A stretch of DNA of 64,000 nt from Conchocele bisecta (taxonomy: Eukaryota > Mollusca > Bivalvia > Lucinida > Thyasiridae), in contig JAQRGA010000032.1 in assembly GCA_029237695.1 (NCBI GenBank), positions 152,257 through 216,256 on the forward strand, written 5' to 3'. Of the stretch, positions 28,871 to 39,315 are shown piece after piece (the stretch's first letter is position 1; the number at the start of each line of letters is the position of its first letter). The notes under the pieces are model-generated. The model ran no database searches, was not told the origin of the DNA, and saw only the letters and a list, made by a program, of their open reading frames with translations. Position numbers and translations under genes: made by a program.

Positions 28871-29938
28871 ATGCGAGGAAATGCAAGAAGTTTTTTAAAA
28901 CCAAAGTTGGTTGAGTCACAAAAAATAGCAAATAACAAATAAAGTATTCGTTTGAGCCTTTGGAGAAAGGCTTTGGTCATACATTAGGCAATGCGTTAAG
29001 AAGAACATTATTATCTTCTATTTCAGGTTCTGCAATTACAGAAGTAGCGATCGATGGTGTTATGCACGAATTTTCAACTATTGATGGCGTTCAAGAAGAT
29101 GTATTAGATATCTTATTAAATCTTAAAGAAGTTTCAGTTGCGCTAAACACTTCTAATTCAGCAGAAGTTATTATTGATAAAAAAGGTCCTTGTAAAATAA
29201 CAGTATCCGATATTGAGGCGAATGCAACAGATATTTCAGTATTTAACAAAGATAAAATTATTGCAACAGTAAATGCTGGTGGGCATATGCGCATTACACT
29301 TAAGATCAATACAGGCATAGGCTATGATACGGCAGTTGCACGTGATGATGAAGCATCGACAATTGGCGGTATGCAGTTAGATGCAAGTTTTTCACCAATT
29401 AGGCGGTAATGCACGTTAGAATGCAATTTTTTCACCAAATAGGCGTGTTAAAAGTTTTACCGGTTGATGCAGCAAAAACGTGTTAATCCCAACAAGATTA
29501 ATATTGAAACAAAAAAAAATTGTAAATGGAGACAAATGGTTCAGTTAAATGCTGAGAAGCAGTTAAAGAAGCGTGCAGCAACAATCTTGCAAGAGCAAAT
29601 TAGCCTTCATTTGTTGAATTAGAACTTAGTTTAAAGAGGAAAGAAGTGCCAGTTGCCAAACTTACCAAAGTGATTATTTTACCCACCCACAATTATTAAA
29701 TAGCAGTAGATGAATTAGAATTAACAGTACGTAGTGCAAACTGTTTTGAAGGCTGAGCACAAATTCTACTATAATGTTTGGGGATTTAATCCAGCAGTCT
29801 GAACAAGATTTATTAAGAACCCCCTAATTAGGACGTAAGTCATTAAGTGAAATCAAAGGAAAAAGCGTTAAACATGACCATAAAGGTCTAAGATTTAGAC
29901 ACAGGTCGTTGAGAAACGTGGCCACCAGTTTGATTTAA
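28871..29938 (+). pseudogene. rpoA: RNA polymerase alpha subunit (RpoA), broken at both ends
   Basis: Alpha dimerises to start RNA polymerase assembly and contacts UP elements and activators. The N-terminus (MRG-ARSFLKPKLVE) breaks near 28920. A clean stretch 28960-29400 gives LEKGFGHTLGNALRRTLLSSI and MHEFSTIDGVQEDVLDILLNLK, the dimer domain. A 38-nt duplication at 29371-29446 marks the next break, and the rest is frameshifted. The C-terminal domain is still visible: [39 protein letters not shown] and a final ENWPPV. RpoA cannot be lost, so errors are technical. Confidence 0.9.
29371..29446 (+). repeat. Short tandem duplication inside rpoA
   Basis: Two imperfect copies of about 37 nt, 29371-29406 and 29409-29446, both encode LDASFSPIRR in shifted form. 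RpoA has this segment once. The duplication sits exactly where clean sequence turns into frameshifted sequence, like the murE duplication, and suggests a badly joined overlap. Confidence 0.8.
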
Positions 29939-29966
29939 ATGATGGAAATAAAATGGAAATATTTAC

Positions 29967-30400
29967 ATGAGACACAAGAAAAGTCAGGGTAAAGACAACT
30001 AAAGCCGTAATTCCTTCCTATCGCAAGGCGATTTTTGTTAAGAATAATGGGCAAATTCATTGTTGTTTCTTTCATGAGAACAATCAGAAACAACTTTGCC
30101 AAAGAAAAGCAAAAGAGCTTCGCCGTGTTGTTGAACCAGTTAATTACTAAAGCTCAAAATTAACAAAGTGTTTCTAAAACGTCCGGTCAATAATAATTTT
30201 CAAAATTACGTGACGATGCCTTCAGTGGCTAAAGTTTAATTCACGATCAGATTAGGTCCATTTCTCAATAAAGAAAATCGTCCCCCAGGTTGGTTTATAC
30301 TCGTATTCTTAAATGTTTGGTTTTCAGCAACTGGCGATAACAAAGCACCAATTGGCAATAATTATTCAGTTAGTTGATTTTCCGAATAAAAACTACTAAC
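29967..30400 (+). pseudogene. rplQ: 50S ribosomal protein L17 (RplQ), frameshifted
   Basis: L17 lies near the tunnel exit. Shifting frames give MRHKKSG, SYRKAIFV-NN, HERTIRTTLPKAKELRRVVEP, LITKAK, SKLRDDA, NKENR-GGYTRILK, APIAIIQLVDFP, all in family order. The stop position near 30400 is approximate. It closes the alpha operon as usual. Confidence 0.82.
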
Positions 30401-30453
30401 CGATGATAACTGATACTGATACTGTAATTTCCATAAAGGAAAAAACAAAATAT

Positions 30454-30673
30454 ATGCCTTCAATTAATTAAAGTAAGAGAATGAGCCCTTTTGATATTGC
30501 ACTTAGAACGTTTTTCGTCGTACTTGCGATAGAGCTCTGTGTTTATTATAGGAGTTCGTAAGAATTTTACGAAAAACCAACATGGGTTAATAGCGTATGA
30601 AAGCAGCTGCAGTTTAGCGCAAACGCATAAAGAAATATCTAAGAATCGTATTCATCGTAAGAGAATGTATTAG
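30454..30673 (+). pseudogene. rpsU: 30S ribosomal protein S21 (RpsU), frameshifted
   Basis: S21 helps base-pairing at initiation. AAGGAAAAAAC precedes the ATG. The sequence reads MPSI-KVREN-PFDIALR-FRR-CDRA, GV-REFYEKPTWV and MKAAAV--KRI-KNRIHRKRMY, with a stop at 30673, the normal 71-residue size plus a few surplus bases. It is followed by an intrinsic terminator. In many proteobacteria rpsU is followed by a yqeY-like gene, as here. Confidence 0.87.
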
Positions 30674-30707
30674 AGAATTTATCATTTTGCAATTTATATG
30701 TAATAAC

Positions 30708-30735
30708 AAAATCTTAGTTTTTACTAAGATTTTTT
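30708..30735 (+). terminator. Rho-independent terminator after rpsU
   Basis: AAAATCTTAG (30708-30717) pairs with CTAAGATTTT (30724-30733) over a six-base TTTTTA loop, followed by further T. The stem is AT-rich, as expected for this genome. It closes the rpsU unit 35 nt after its stop and precedes the yqeY start. Confidence 0.75.
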
Positions 30736-30752
30736 GATTTAGGAGTACAACA

Positions 30753-31216
30753 ATGTCAGAGTTAAAGCAACAACTCATCAAAGATATGAAATCGGCAATG
30801 AAAGATAAAGATAAAGATAGATTAAAAACTATCCGTATGATTTTAGGTGCTATTAATCAAAAAGAAGTTGATAATCGTATTGAACTTGTTGATGAGCAAG
30901 TATTAATTGTCATCCAAAAGATGACTAAGCAACGTAAAGATTCTATTTTGCAATTCAAAAAAGCTGATCGCACCGATCTTGTTGAAATTGAAGAATCGGA
31001 GCTAGTTGTCATCAATAACTATATGCCTGTCGCAAACTTTTCATTCAGAAAAATAAAAATTTGTACATAGCCATAGTTGTTGATAAAGCTATTGCTAATT
31101 CTGGTGCATCTTCTATGCAAGATATGGGTAAACTAATGAGATTGCTTAAGGCTCAACTCACGGGTAAGGCTGATATGGGTGTCGTCTCTAGTATTATCCG
31201 TTCTACATTTTCTTAA
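30753..31216 (+). pseudogene. GatB/YqeY domain protein, one frameshift
   Basis: YqeY-family proteins resemble the tRNA-binding tail domain of GatB; their cellular role is unsettled. The first 92 codons are clean (SELKQQLIKDMKSAMKDKDKDRL, TIRMILGAINQKEVD, VIQKMTKQRKDSI). A frameshift near 31035-31060 follows NNYMPV, and the second frame gives SSMQDMGKLMRLLKAQLTGKADMGVVSSIIRST to the stop at 31216. Total about 150 residues, the normal length. TTAGGAGTACAAC supplies the binding site. Confidence 0.88.
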
Positions 31217-31274
31217 AAAGAAGCTTGTTGATTGTTTTATAATGGATTCTAATTTATTTTTTTTGTAGGAGACT

Positions 31275-32002
31275 ATGAAACTAGTATTAATTTTATTACT
31301 TATTAGTAATTTTGCATTTGCACAGGTTGTGCCAAATTATGCTAAAGAAAAACGCTGGGCATCACAAGTAGAAGGTGGTTTGATGGATGGTGATGTAGTT
31401 TGGTTAAGTACTAACAAGCAACAATTTATGTTGCTTTATACGCCCAGTGAAACTAATACCAAGCGTGCGGCATTGATTGTCCATGGTTTAGGAGCGCACC
31501 CTGATTGGGCACAAGTCATTCAACCTTTACGCGTTGCACTTAGGTGAAAAAAGGCTGGCATACTTTATCTATTCAAATGCCAGTATTGGCAAATGATAAA
31601 GATGCAATTCAATATATACCTTTACTGACTCAAGCCGACAATCGTATTAAAGCTGCGATTAATTATCTGCAACAGCAAGGATTAAACGCAGATGCAATTG
31701 TGTCTCATAGTTTAGGTAGTGTAATGAGTGCACATTATTTAGATAATCAGCAGCACCCATTTAAATATTTTGTTGCTATTGGGATGCCAGACTTAGCGGT
31801 TAAATATTTGAGTAAAATTCGTATTCCAATGTTGGATTTATATGGTGTAGATGATATTGAACCAGTGCTTAAGTCTGTCAAAGAACGAGCACAAGCCTCT
31901 AAAAAAAACAAATATTACACACAAAAAAAAGTGGATGCTGATCATTTTTTTAATGACAAGGATGCCTTGTTAATTGACGAGGTTAGTATCTGGTTGAAAT
32001 AG
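31275..32002 (+). pseudogene. DUF3530 family protein (alpha/beta-hydrolase-like), one frameshift
   Basis: The product begins with a signal peptide (KLVLILLLISNFAFAQVV) and contains AALIVHGLGAHPDWAQVI, then after a frameshift near 31545 KKGWHTLSIQMPVL, AIVSHSLGSVMSAHYL and DADHFFND. The SHSLGS block looks like a nucleophile elbow (G-x-S-x-G degenerate) and the late His fits an alpha/beta-hydrolase fold, as proposed for DUF3530. The substrate is unknown. The location is likely periplasmic. TAGGAG lies before the ATG. About 243 residues in total. Confidence 0.75.
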
Positions 32003-32109
32003 CGCTATTATTATTCCAGTGCATTTTCTGGCTTTATTGTGTCTAGCAGTGGCACAGAAAATCATATAGATAATTTAGATTTTATTTCATATTGAGGTAT
32101 TATTTCGGC

Positions 32110-33474
32110 ATTTGTTGCAGATGAGTGTGCGTTTTGTTTCACTTAGCGCTAAAGTAGTACACAGAGTATGTTTATTAAAAACTTCAAAATTTATTGTGTT
32201 TTTTTTTGGCTTTGTTAGGAGTAGGAATGTTAATTTTAAGATTTTTAGCAGGCCAGTTGGTGTTAATTTATTAAAAATATCATCAAAACTACGTTGGACA
32301 TTACAACAAAAATGTTTTTCTGGTTTTATAAAATCAATAACTTTGGTTAGCCTTACTTAAGGAAATACAAACTTTGTTGGTGCACACCAGATCATAGTGT
32401 TGGAACGTCATTTTCTAAAATCAACAATATTTTCATTGCCCGACTTTACGGCGTAGACCATAAAGTGTAGTTTTTGGATAGCGGTTTGGGGATGAGCAAA
32501 ATCATTCATAATAGCGATTATATAAATCGGTTTGGTGTTTAACCTCTAAACGACGCTTACTCCATAAATGTATTTAATGCTCGCATGCAGTTATTTTTAA
32601 TTCTACTCCAATATGAGGTGCGGCATAATAGCACAAAGTCCATTTTGCAATATTGTGCTCACCCATAAATCCGATTCCCAATCAACTGTGTTATATTCAA
32701 ATATCAAAAAGGAGTGCCGTGACACTGAGTGAGAGTGTTGCAGTAGTAATATTTGTTGCTGCGAATAAAAGACCTAAAACCATATCAAACACTTGTTCAA
32801 TATTTGTATTATTTTGTGGATGGATAATAATTCCATTATTTGGTACGGTACGAATAAGATTATAAAACTGTTTTTGAATATCTTTGAGTGAATCGAAAAT
32901 ATCAGCATGGTCCAAACTCAAGGTTATTAATCACTAAAGTTTTAGGACGATAATGTATAAATTTTGAGCGTTTGTCAAAAAAAGCAGAGTCATATTCATC
33001 AGCTTCAATTACGAAAAAATTAGAGTTAGTCAATCGCGATGATACGCCAAAATTTTCTACCACACCACCAATCAAAAAGCTTGGATTGTGCTCTGCATAT
33101 TCAAGTATCCAAGATAGCATACTAGCGGTAGTGGTTTTGCCATGTGTACCAGAAATCCCAAGAACCCATCTATCGTGTAAAACATTTTCACTTAACCATT
33201 GTGCACCTGAAGTGTAGATGTATTGTCTGTTTAAAATCTCTTCTACACATTCGTTGCCACGTGACAAGGCATTGCCAATGATATAGAGCTCTGCCTGCGG
33301 TAAATCTTTTCTATAGTAGCCATCCGTATAACTAATATTTTGTTCATCTAGCTGCATACTCATTGGCGGGTAAACACCATGGTCTTGCCCAGTAATGGTG
33401 TGTCCAAGTTGTTTGGCAATTAGCGCCAAAGAACCCATAAATGTACCAGCGATACCTAGAATATGGATGTGCAT
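32110..33474 (-). pseudogene. mpl: UDP-N-acetylmuramate:L-alanyl-gamma-D-glutamyl-meso-diaminopimelate ligase (Mpl), 3' half broken
   Basis: Mpl recycles cell-wall tripeptide by joining it to UDP-MurNAc. The first 190 codons are clean: HILGIAGTFMGSLALIAKQLGH, the P-loop GISGTHGKTTTASMLSW and FFVIEADEYDSAFFDKRSKF. A frameshift near 32910 interrupts LVINNLEF-DHADIFDSL; the next 70 codons are readable in another frame. From 32700 down to about 32110 only fragments such as TTLYGLRRK and DDIFNKLTP remain in shifting frames. The 3' end is approximate. Mpl is not essential in enterobacteria, so true decay is possible, but the error style matches other regions. Confidence 0.85.
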
Positions 33475-33540
33475 TTTATATTGTATTAATTGCTATTGTA
33501 GTGGTATTATATGTTTATTTATTCTGATTTGTAGCAACTT

Positions 33541-34628
33541 ATGAAAATATATTTAGTCGGTGGGGCTGTTCGAGATCAATTATTGGGCATTGCTGATAAA
33601 AATACTGAAAAAGATTGGGTAGTGGTTGGCTCTTCGCATGATGAAGTATTAGATTTGGGTTATCGACAAGTGGGAAAAACTTTTCCTGTTTTTCTACATC
33701 CTGTCACACAAGAAGAATATGCACTTGCTAGAATTGAGCGAAAAGTAGACAAAGGCTATAAAGGATTTGAGTTTAATACTTCTAAATATGTTACTCTTAG
33801 GCAAGATTTATCTCGTAGAGATTTAACTATTAATGCAATTGCTCAAACAAAAGACGGTGAATTAATTGATCCGTTCAATGGGCGAGAAGATTTAGCAATA
33901 GATTGCTTAGACATGTCTCTGATGCGTTTAGTGAAGACCCTGTACGTGTGTTGCGTGTGGCAAGATTTGCCGCACGATTTAAAGTATTTGGCTTTAAAGT
34001 GGCGCACTCAACACATCAGCTAATGAAAGACATGGTTGCTTCAGGAGAGGTTGATGCATTAACACCTGAGCGTGTCTTTAAAGAGCTTGAAAAGGCATTA
34101 TCTTACGAGACACCTTCATCTTTTTTTAAGGTGTTATCAGCTTGTGGTGCTGATGCAAGGGTTTTTCCAATGCTCAGCAATAGTGCCCACACAACACACG
34201 ATAATGAGTTTGAATTTTTAGATTATTTAGATACTAGTAATCCAGCTATTAAGTTTGCTGTTTGGTTGCATAATGAGAGTGTAGGTACTATTGAACAATT
34301 ATGTCAGTATATTAAATGTCCCAAAGAATATACACATCTTGCTATACTAACGAGTCAGTGGCGAGTAGTAGCTCACCAACTAGAGCAAGAAAATGCAGAA
34401 GTGGTGCTAGATTTTTTTAGAAGAACCGATGCATTAAGGCGCAAATGGCGTTTTGAGCAATTACTCGCAGTATTTGTTTTGCTGGGTGTTGAGGTTGGGC
34501 CGATAAAGCAGCTGCGCGACCATCTTAATGACATTGATATCACTAATCTTAATAAAAGTAATATTGCTGAAGAGATTCATAATAAGAAGTTGTTAATTAT
34601 TGAGTTATTTTACAACTCGACAAAATGA
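33541..34628 (+). pseudogene. cca: CCA tRNA nucleotidyltransferase (Cca), one frameshift
   Basis: Cca adds or repairs the 3' CCA end of tRNAs. The N-terminal part has [20 protein letters not shown] and [14 protein letters not shown], the class II nucleotidyltransferase motifs. A base is missing near 33900, after [12 protein letters not shown]. The other frame continues [25 protein letters not shown] and TPERVFKELEKAL. Total about 363 residues, so it is the short form lacking the C-terminal HD domain found in E. coli. The last 24 bases overlap the convergent nuclease gene. Confidence 0.92.
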
Positions 34629-37108
34629 ATCATATTCACAATATTTACAAGCACCTTTGGTCGGCAGTACTTCGGCGCAACCTTGTTGATAGTTTAAGCT
34701 GGTTTGGTTTAATTGTTGTTGCCAAAGTTTTAGCTGTTCGTCCCAATCGGTGCAAGATTTCTGCCTAGAAGTTTTGTTTGGCAAAGAATCTTTATTTCTT
34801 GCCAAACCAGTGTAACTGATTTTATCTGCTGCTGGCTTAATGAAGGCAATACCGTCAGCTAAACTGATGGTGGTATAAATGGGCAATTGCGGCTCTTTGA
34901 TTAGATCGCCACACCAAGGGTTACTTGGTAAGTTTCCGGTTTTGTAATCAAAGATAATACGGTCGCCATTGCTCATTTCATCAACACGATCAAGGCGTAT
35001 ACTAAAATTTAAATCGGCAACATTGGCTTCAATTGTTTGTTCGGTTGCGATCACTCTAAAGATATCACGTTGTTTTTCGGTAGCGATGAATTTATGAATT
35101 AATTGTTGCAGTCGGTCATGTTCGATTTTGGTAAATCCAGAGCGACTATAACACTTTAATTCATTTTGAATAGCAGTATCGACCAGTTGGCTTAATGCAT
35201 CTTTACTATAAGCCACTAAATCAGTAGAAGATTGTGCTTGTTGATAAATAGCTTCCAACACTTTATGCACCACATTTCCTTGCTCTGCAAGATTAAGGCC
35301 AATATGTGGCGCATCAAATTTTTTAATAATGTTAAGGCGATGAGTAAAACCTTTAAAGGCACAAGCCATTTGGTCTTTTAAAATACCTACGCCACCATTC
35401 ACTTGCTTGTTAACCAAAAGTGCGGTTTGAATATCGATAATGGCTTCCAATATGATAGGATGATACTGGTATTTAGGTGTTTCAATTTTGTTATTAAAAG
35501 TTAGCAGGGGTGAGCCGTGTTGTTCGCTTTCAAAATGAGTTTTGGCATAAGAGAAATTCACTCGATTAGATAAATTGATTAAGTTATTTAGCGTATTTTT
35601 AGCATCTTTTGTAATTAGTTCAAAATTACTATGAGGAATTTGATATTGTGCAGCAACATCATTAGGGATGAAACGCGGAGCATTAAGTGTTGCTGGTAAG
35701 AAATTATCCGTCATGCCGAGTATCCATGCTTCATCAAAATACAAGCCTTCTGCCTCTAAACTACCGAGTATCTGAATTGATGTTTTAGCAGATTGCGCTT
35801 GGAAAATCACTTGTGATAATAAAGTTTGTAAATCAGCAATAGCTTGTGACGCACTAACTTTATTTGTGATCTGGGATAGTTGATTTAACCCTAAGCTGAT
35901 TTGTTGATATTTATTTAAATAATTGATATTCGACGCTGGATAGAATTCTATCTGTTGCAAAACCACAAGTTTGTAAGTACATGTTAAAATTTAAAAGCCA
36001 TTGATCGTGTTTAAATCGTCCGCCAGTGACTTTCGAGCTAATATCATTAATAAGCATTTCTAATAAAGGGGTATTAGCTAGATGGGGACTAAGCTTATTT
36101 AATTTAAAGTGTATCTGTGACCAAGATAGAACTTTATTAACCAATAATGCTCGACTTGATTGCTCAGCCTGGGCATGAGCAATATAAGGCGAAGTAATAA
36201 CAGTGTTAAAAGTTTTAGTCTATATACAATTACTTTGCAGTTGTTGACAGAGCTCCAATAGTATAATGATATGGCGAATCAACGGATACTCAGTTAATGA
36301 AAAACCCAAGGAAATATTATAGGATTTTTGTCCAGTTTCCATCAGAATATCGGCAAATACTTGATCAAAAATAGAATTGGAACAAATCTGATAATTATCA
36401 CTATTTAATGTTGGCTAACAATAGCAATTGTTTGTTTGGGATTTTTTACATTCAAATCCTTTGCCCAAGTTGCAACAGATAAAGATTTCATTTTGGCTAG
36501 TTTGAAAAACTTGATTATGTTTACTCTGTGTATTTTCTTAGTATTAGAATTAAAGCACTAGATAAACAGTCTTGTTTAAGTAATAATAACTTGATCTGGA
36601 TGAGTGTATTAAGAAGCCTAAATATAAGGTGTCGACCAAACAGGTATTATGCGCAATAATTAATGTTTGGCGAAGTCCATTAATTTCTAATAATTATATG
36701 TTAATTTTGGTCTTCTTGATAATCTTTTAACAAGTGTTCAAATAGCTTACAATTTTCAACACCTGCTATTAATAATGTGTGAAATAATAAGATGCGCATA
36801 AGCATAATCGTTTATATTTTTTTATTACTTCAATCCAGTAAATGATTATCAACTTTTTGTCCTAATTTTTGCATTGATTGTTTAATCAATATACGAGATT
36901 CAATATTTGAAATTAAGCGTTTCTTTGTATTTACTTCAAGCGATTTCCAGGTTTCTTGCAAGTATTGGTGCCAAGATAGAGTTTTTGGTAGTGCAGAATT
37001 ACCCTTTTGCACGCCCCAAGTTTTTTTAAACGCCAACACTTGACGATTATTTGCTAAGATAACAACATCGTCCTTTGTAATTTTTTCTATGTTTGTGTTA
37101 AGCCACAT
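34605..37108 (-). pseudogene. RecB-like PD-(D/E)XK nuclease family protein (probable DNA repair protein), middle broken
   Basis: The C-terminal 453 codons (35966-34605) are clean and hold the RecB-type nuclease site: FSIRLDRVDEM, IIFDYKTGNLP (D-x-K core) and an iron-sulfur-style cysteine cluster near the end (CKYCEYDSFC). Upstream, 36144-35911 and 37108-36830 give further fragments (VILANNRQVLAFKKTW, LSWHQYLQETW). The combined span of about 2500 nt suits a protein of some 830 residues, the size of the gammaproteobacterial probable-DNA-repair family with an inactive helicase-like N-half. The stretch 36830-36150 is broken in every frame. Confidence 0.75.
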
Positions 37109-37198
37109 TAGAAGTAAAAAAATGTAGATATGGTAGCAGGTTGCGCTAGATTTACATCCCTCAAAGTGGCATTAAAAAGAATATTTTTTACTTTTGAA

Positions 37199-37798
37199 TT
37201 ATGATACATATCCAAAAAAAGTATTAAGTCTTAAGCCTAGCGCCTCTAAGCCTTGTTTCTTTAAGCTAGAAAATAACTGTACATCGACATAAGGGTGTTG
37301 TTTAATTTCGTTCTTAACTTTAAGCAATGAGTTATTAGCAGCGCCTTTTTTGAGTTTATCAGATTTGGTTAGAATGATTTGTGTGGGTAAGTTTGCACGA
37401 ACGCACCAGTCTAACATCATTTGATCAAACTTTGTTAGTGGACGACGCACATCCATAACTAATACTGCGCCTGTTAAACATTGGCGATGTGCGAAATATT
37501 CACTCATATCTTTTTGCCATTGTTGTTTAATATGTTCAGGCACTTTGGCGTAACCGTAGCCAGGCAGATCTACCAAACGACTATCTTCGTCTAATTTAAA
37601 AAATACCAAATGTTGTGTTCTGCCTGGTGTACGAGATATTTTTGCCAATTTTTTTTGCAAGGTGATAGTATTAATAGCACTTGACTTGCCAGCATTAGAG
37701 CGTCCAGCAAAAATTACTTCACAGCCTTGGTCTTTTGGACATCCTTTGAGCGATGGGCAGGATAGTAAAAATTTCGCTTTATGATAGATATTGTTCAT
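37199..37798 (-). CDS. engB: Ribosome biogenesis GTPase EngB (YihA/YsxC)
   Basis: EngB is a small GTPase needed for 50S maturation. The intact 199-residue protein shows all G motifs: [17 protein letters not shown] (P-loop, residues 28-44), [13 protein letters not shown] (G3), [11 protein letters not shown] (G4) and FSSLKKQG (G5). Length and order match the family. The gene is divergent from the cytochrome gene at 37880; the 81-nt space between them contains TATAAT (37816-37821) with TTGTTC 19 bases upstream, a possible promoter for the cytochrome. Confidence 0.94.
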   Translation of the reverse strand: MNNIYHKAKFLLSCPSLKGCPKDQGCEVIFAGRSNAGKSSAINTITLQKKLAKISRTPGRTQHLVFFKLDEDSRLVDLPGYGYAKVPEHIKQQWQKDMSEYFAHRQCLTGAVLVMDVRRPLTKFDQMMLDWCVRANLPTQIILTKSDKLKKGAANNSLLKVKNEIKQHPYVDVQLFSSLKKQGLEALGLRLNTFFGYVS

Positions 37799-37879
37799 TT
37801 AGTTCAAAAAAAAGGTATAATTTAACGCGATGATAATAAAGTTATTATTATATATTTTTAAAGCTTAAGGAGGGTAAAT

Positions 37880-38200
37880 ATGTTTTTAATAGGAAAAAAA
37901 GTTTTAGCAACAGTAGCAACAGTAGCAACAGTAGCAACAGTAGTGTCAATAAGTTCTTTAGTTCAAGCAGGCGGCAAGGAAGCTTATGATAAAGGCCCCT
38001 GTTGTGCTAGTTGTCATGGCGCTACTGGTAAATCAATGATTCCACTTTACCCTAGCCTAAATGGGCAAAACGCAGCTTACATTGTGAAGCAATTGAAAGA
38101 TTTTCAGTCTGGCGTACGTAAAGATCCAGTAATGAGTGCATTAGCTGCAATGGTTGCTGGTAAAGAGCAAGAAGTTGCTGACTACTTAGCTAAGCAATAA
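37880..38200 (+). CDS. Class I cytochrome c (small, monohaem)
   Basis: This 106-residue precursor has a signal peptide with an unusual run of Ala-Thr-Val repeats, cleaved likely after VQAG, and one haem site CASCHG near residue 40. A Met in DPVMSAL is the probable sixth ligand, and the C-terminal helix ends EVADYLAKQ. It resembles the haem domains of the cytochrome c4/c5 type (QLKDFQSGVR is a c4-like segment). It is periplasmic and a plausible electron acceptor for sulfur oxidation or donor to an oxidase. AAGGAGGG gives a strong binding site. A close paralog follows at 38265. Confidence 0.88.
   Translation: MFLIGKKVLATVATVATVATVVSISSLVQAGGKEAYDKGPCCASCHGATGKSMIPLYPSLNGQNAAYIVKQLKDFQSGVRKDPVMSALAAMVAGKEQEVADYLAKQ
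37907..37942 (+). repeat. Four copies of a 9-bp repeat in a signal peptide
   Basis: GCAACAGTA occurs four times head to tail, coding Ala-Thr-Val four times in the hydrophobic core of the cytochrome signal peptide. The repeat unit is a multiple of three, so copy changes stay in frame. The paralog at 38265 lacks the repeats at this position. Confidence 0.9.
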
Positions 38201-38264
38201 AGTATTATATTGTATTTTAATTTAAAATTTAAGTATTAAATTATGATTTTTTTAGGAGCGTAAT

Positions 38265-38581
38265 ATGATTTCAATAAGAAGAAAGATTTTAATAATGATG
38301 ACTGTAGTAGTGTCAATAAGCTCTTTAGTTCAAGCAGGCGGCAAGGAAGCTTATGATAATGCTGGTTGTGCTGGTTTGTCATGGCGCTAACTGGTAAAGC
38401 AATGATTCCCACTTTACCCTAGAACTAAATGGGCCAAAAACGCAGCTTACATTGTGAAGCAATTGAAAGATTTTCAGTCTGGCGTACGTAAAGATCCAGT
38501 AATGAGTGCAAATGGCAAAATGGCTGTTTGGCAAAGAGCAAGAAATTGCTAAAACTACCACTAATTCAACAAAAAAACTGA
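38265..38581 (+). pseudogene. Second cytochrome c, recent duplicate, frameshifted
   Basis: The gene begins MISIRRKILIMM and then matches the 37880 gene almost base for base: the segment from GTGTCAATAAG through GAAGCTTATGATAA and a 70-nt block coding NAAYIVKQLKDFQSGVRKDP are nearly or fully identical. The haem site is C-x2-CHG after correcting a surplus base, and five or more single-base indels break the frame. The shared sequence extends past the genes into the downstream AATTTAAGTATTAAATT motif, so the copied unit is about 380 bp. It may be a real paralog read with errors. TAGGAGCG precedes the ATG. Confidence 0.75.
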
Positions 38582-38690
38582 CATACCATTTAATATAGAA
38601 ATTTAAGTATTAAATTCTATGTTTTAATAAGTTGATATTAACTATACCTATTTAGGTATAATGTTGGCTTATTTTTTTGTAGAAAAACTT

Positions 38691-39315
38691 ATGAACAAAT
38701 TAGTATTGATTTTTATAGCGGCACTAGCCTTGGTTTCAATGCATACTTTTGCTGCAGATGTAGTTAAAGGAAAAATTAAATCAGTAACTTGTGCTGGCTG
38801 TCATGGCGTTGATGGTAATTCGTTGTCACCTGCCTTTCCGAAATTAGCTGGACAAGGTGAAAATTACTTATTGAAACAACTTAAAGACTTTAAAACAGGT
38901 GTCCGTATTGATAATATAATGTCAGGTTTGGTTATGTCATTAACAGAAAAAGATATGGCTAATTTAGCAGCATATTATGCTGCTAAAAAGACTTCTCAAG
39001 GTGTAATTACAAAAAGTTCTAATCTAGCACTTGGTCAAAAGATTTATCGTGGTGGCAAAAAGCAACAAGTGTGACTGCTTGTAATTGCTTGTCACGGCCC
39101 AAAGAGGCATGGCATCCCATCACAGGCTTTCCCAGCATTTAGCATCACCAGCATCCAATAATATTGATTGTTAAAACAGCTTCAAAGGCCTTCCGTCAGT
39201 ATTCAATTAATATACAAAACTGGCGTAGCCCAAAGCCTATAGGACTAATGATTATGGAGGCATTGATTGATTAACTTTAACTAAGAGCTACTTAACGAAC
39301 TAAGCCTAAGAGATT
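38691..39315 (+). pseudogene. Dihaem cytochrome c4-type protein, second half frameshifted
   Basis: The ATG at 38691 opens a signal peptide (NKLVLIFIAALALVSMHTFAAD), better than the upstream in-frame ATG at 38661. The first haem domain is clean: TCAGCHGVDGNS, FPKLAGQGENYLLKQLKDFKTG and IMSGLVMSLTEKDMANLAAYYA. After LGQKIYRGG the frame breaks near 39060, but a second haem site C-x2-CHG and QAFPALASPAS-Y-VKQL follow, so this is a two-domain cytochrome c4. It is the third cytochrome in the cluster. The 3' end is approximate. Confidence 0.82.
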
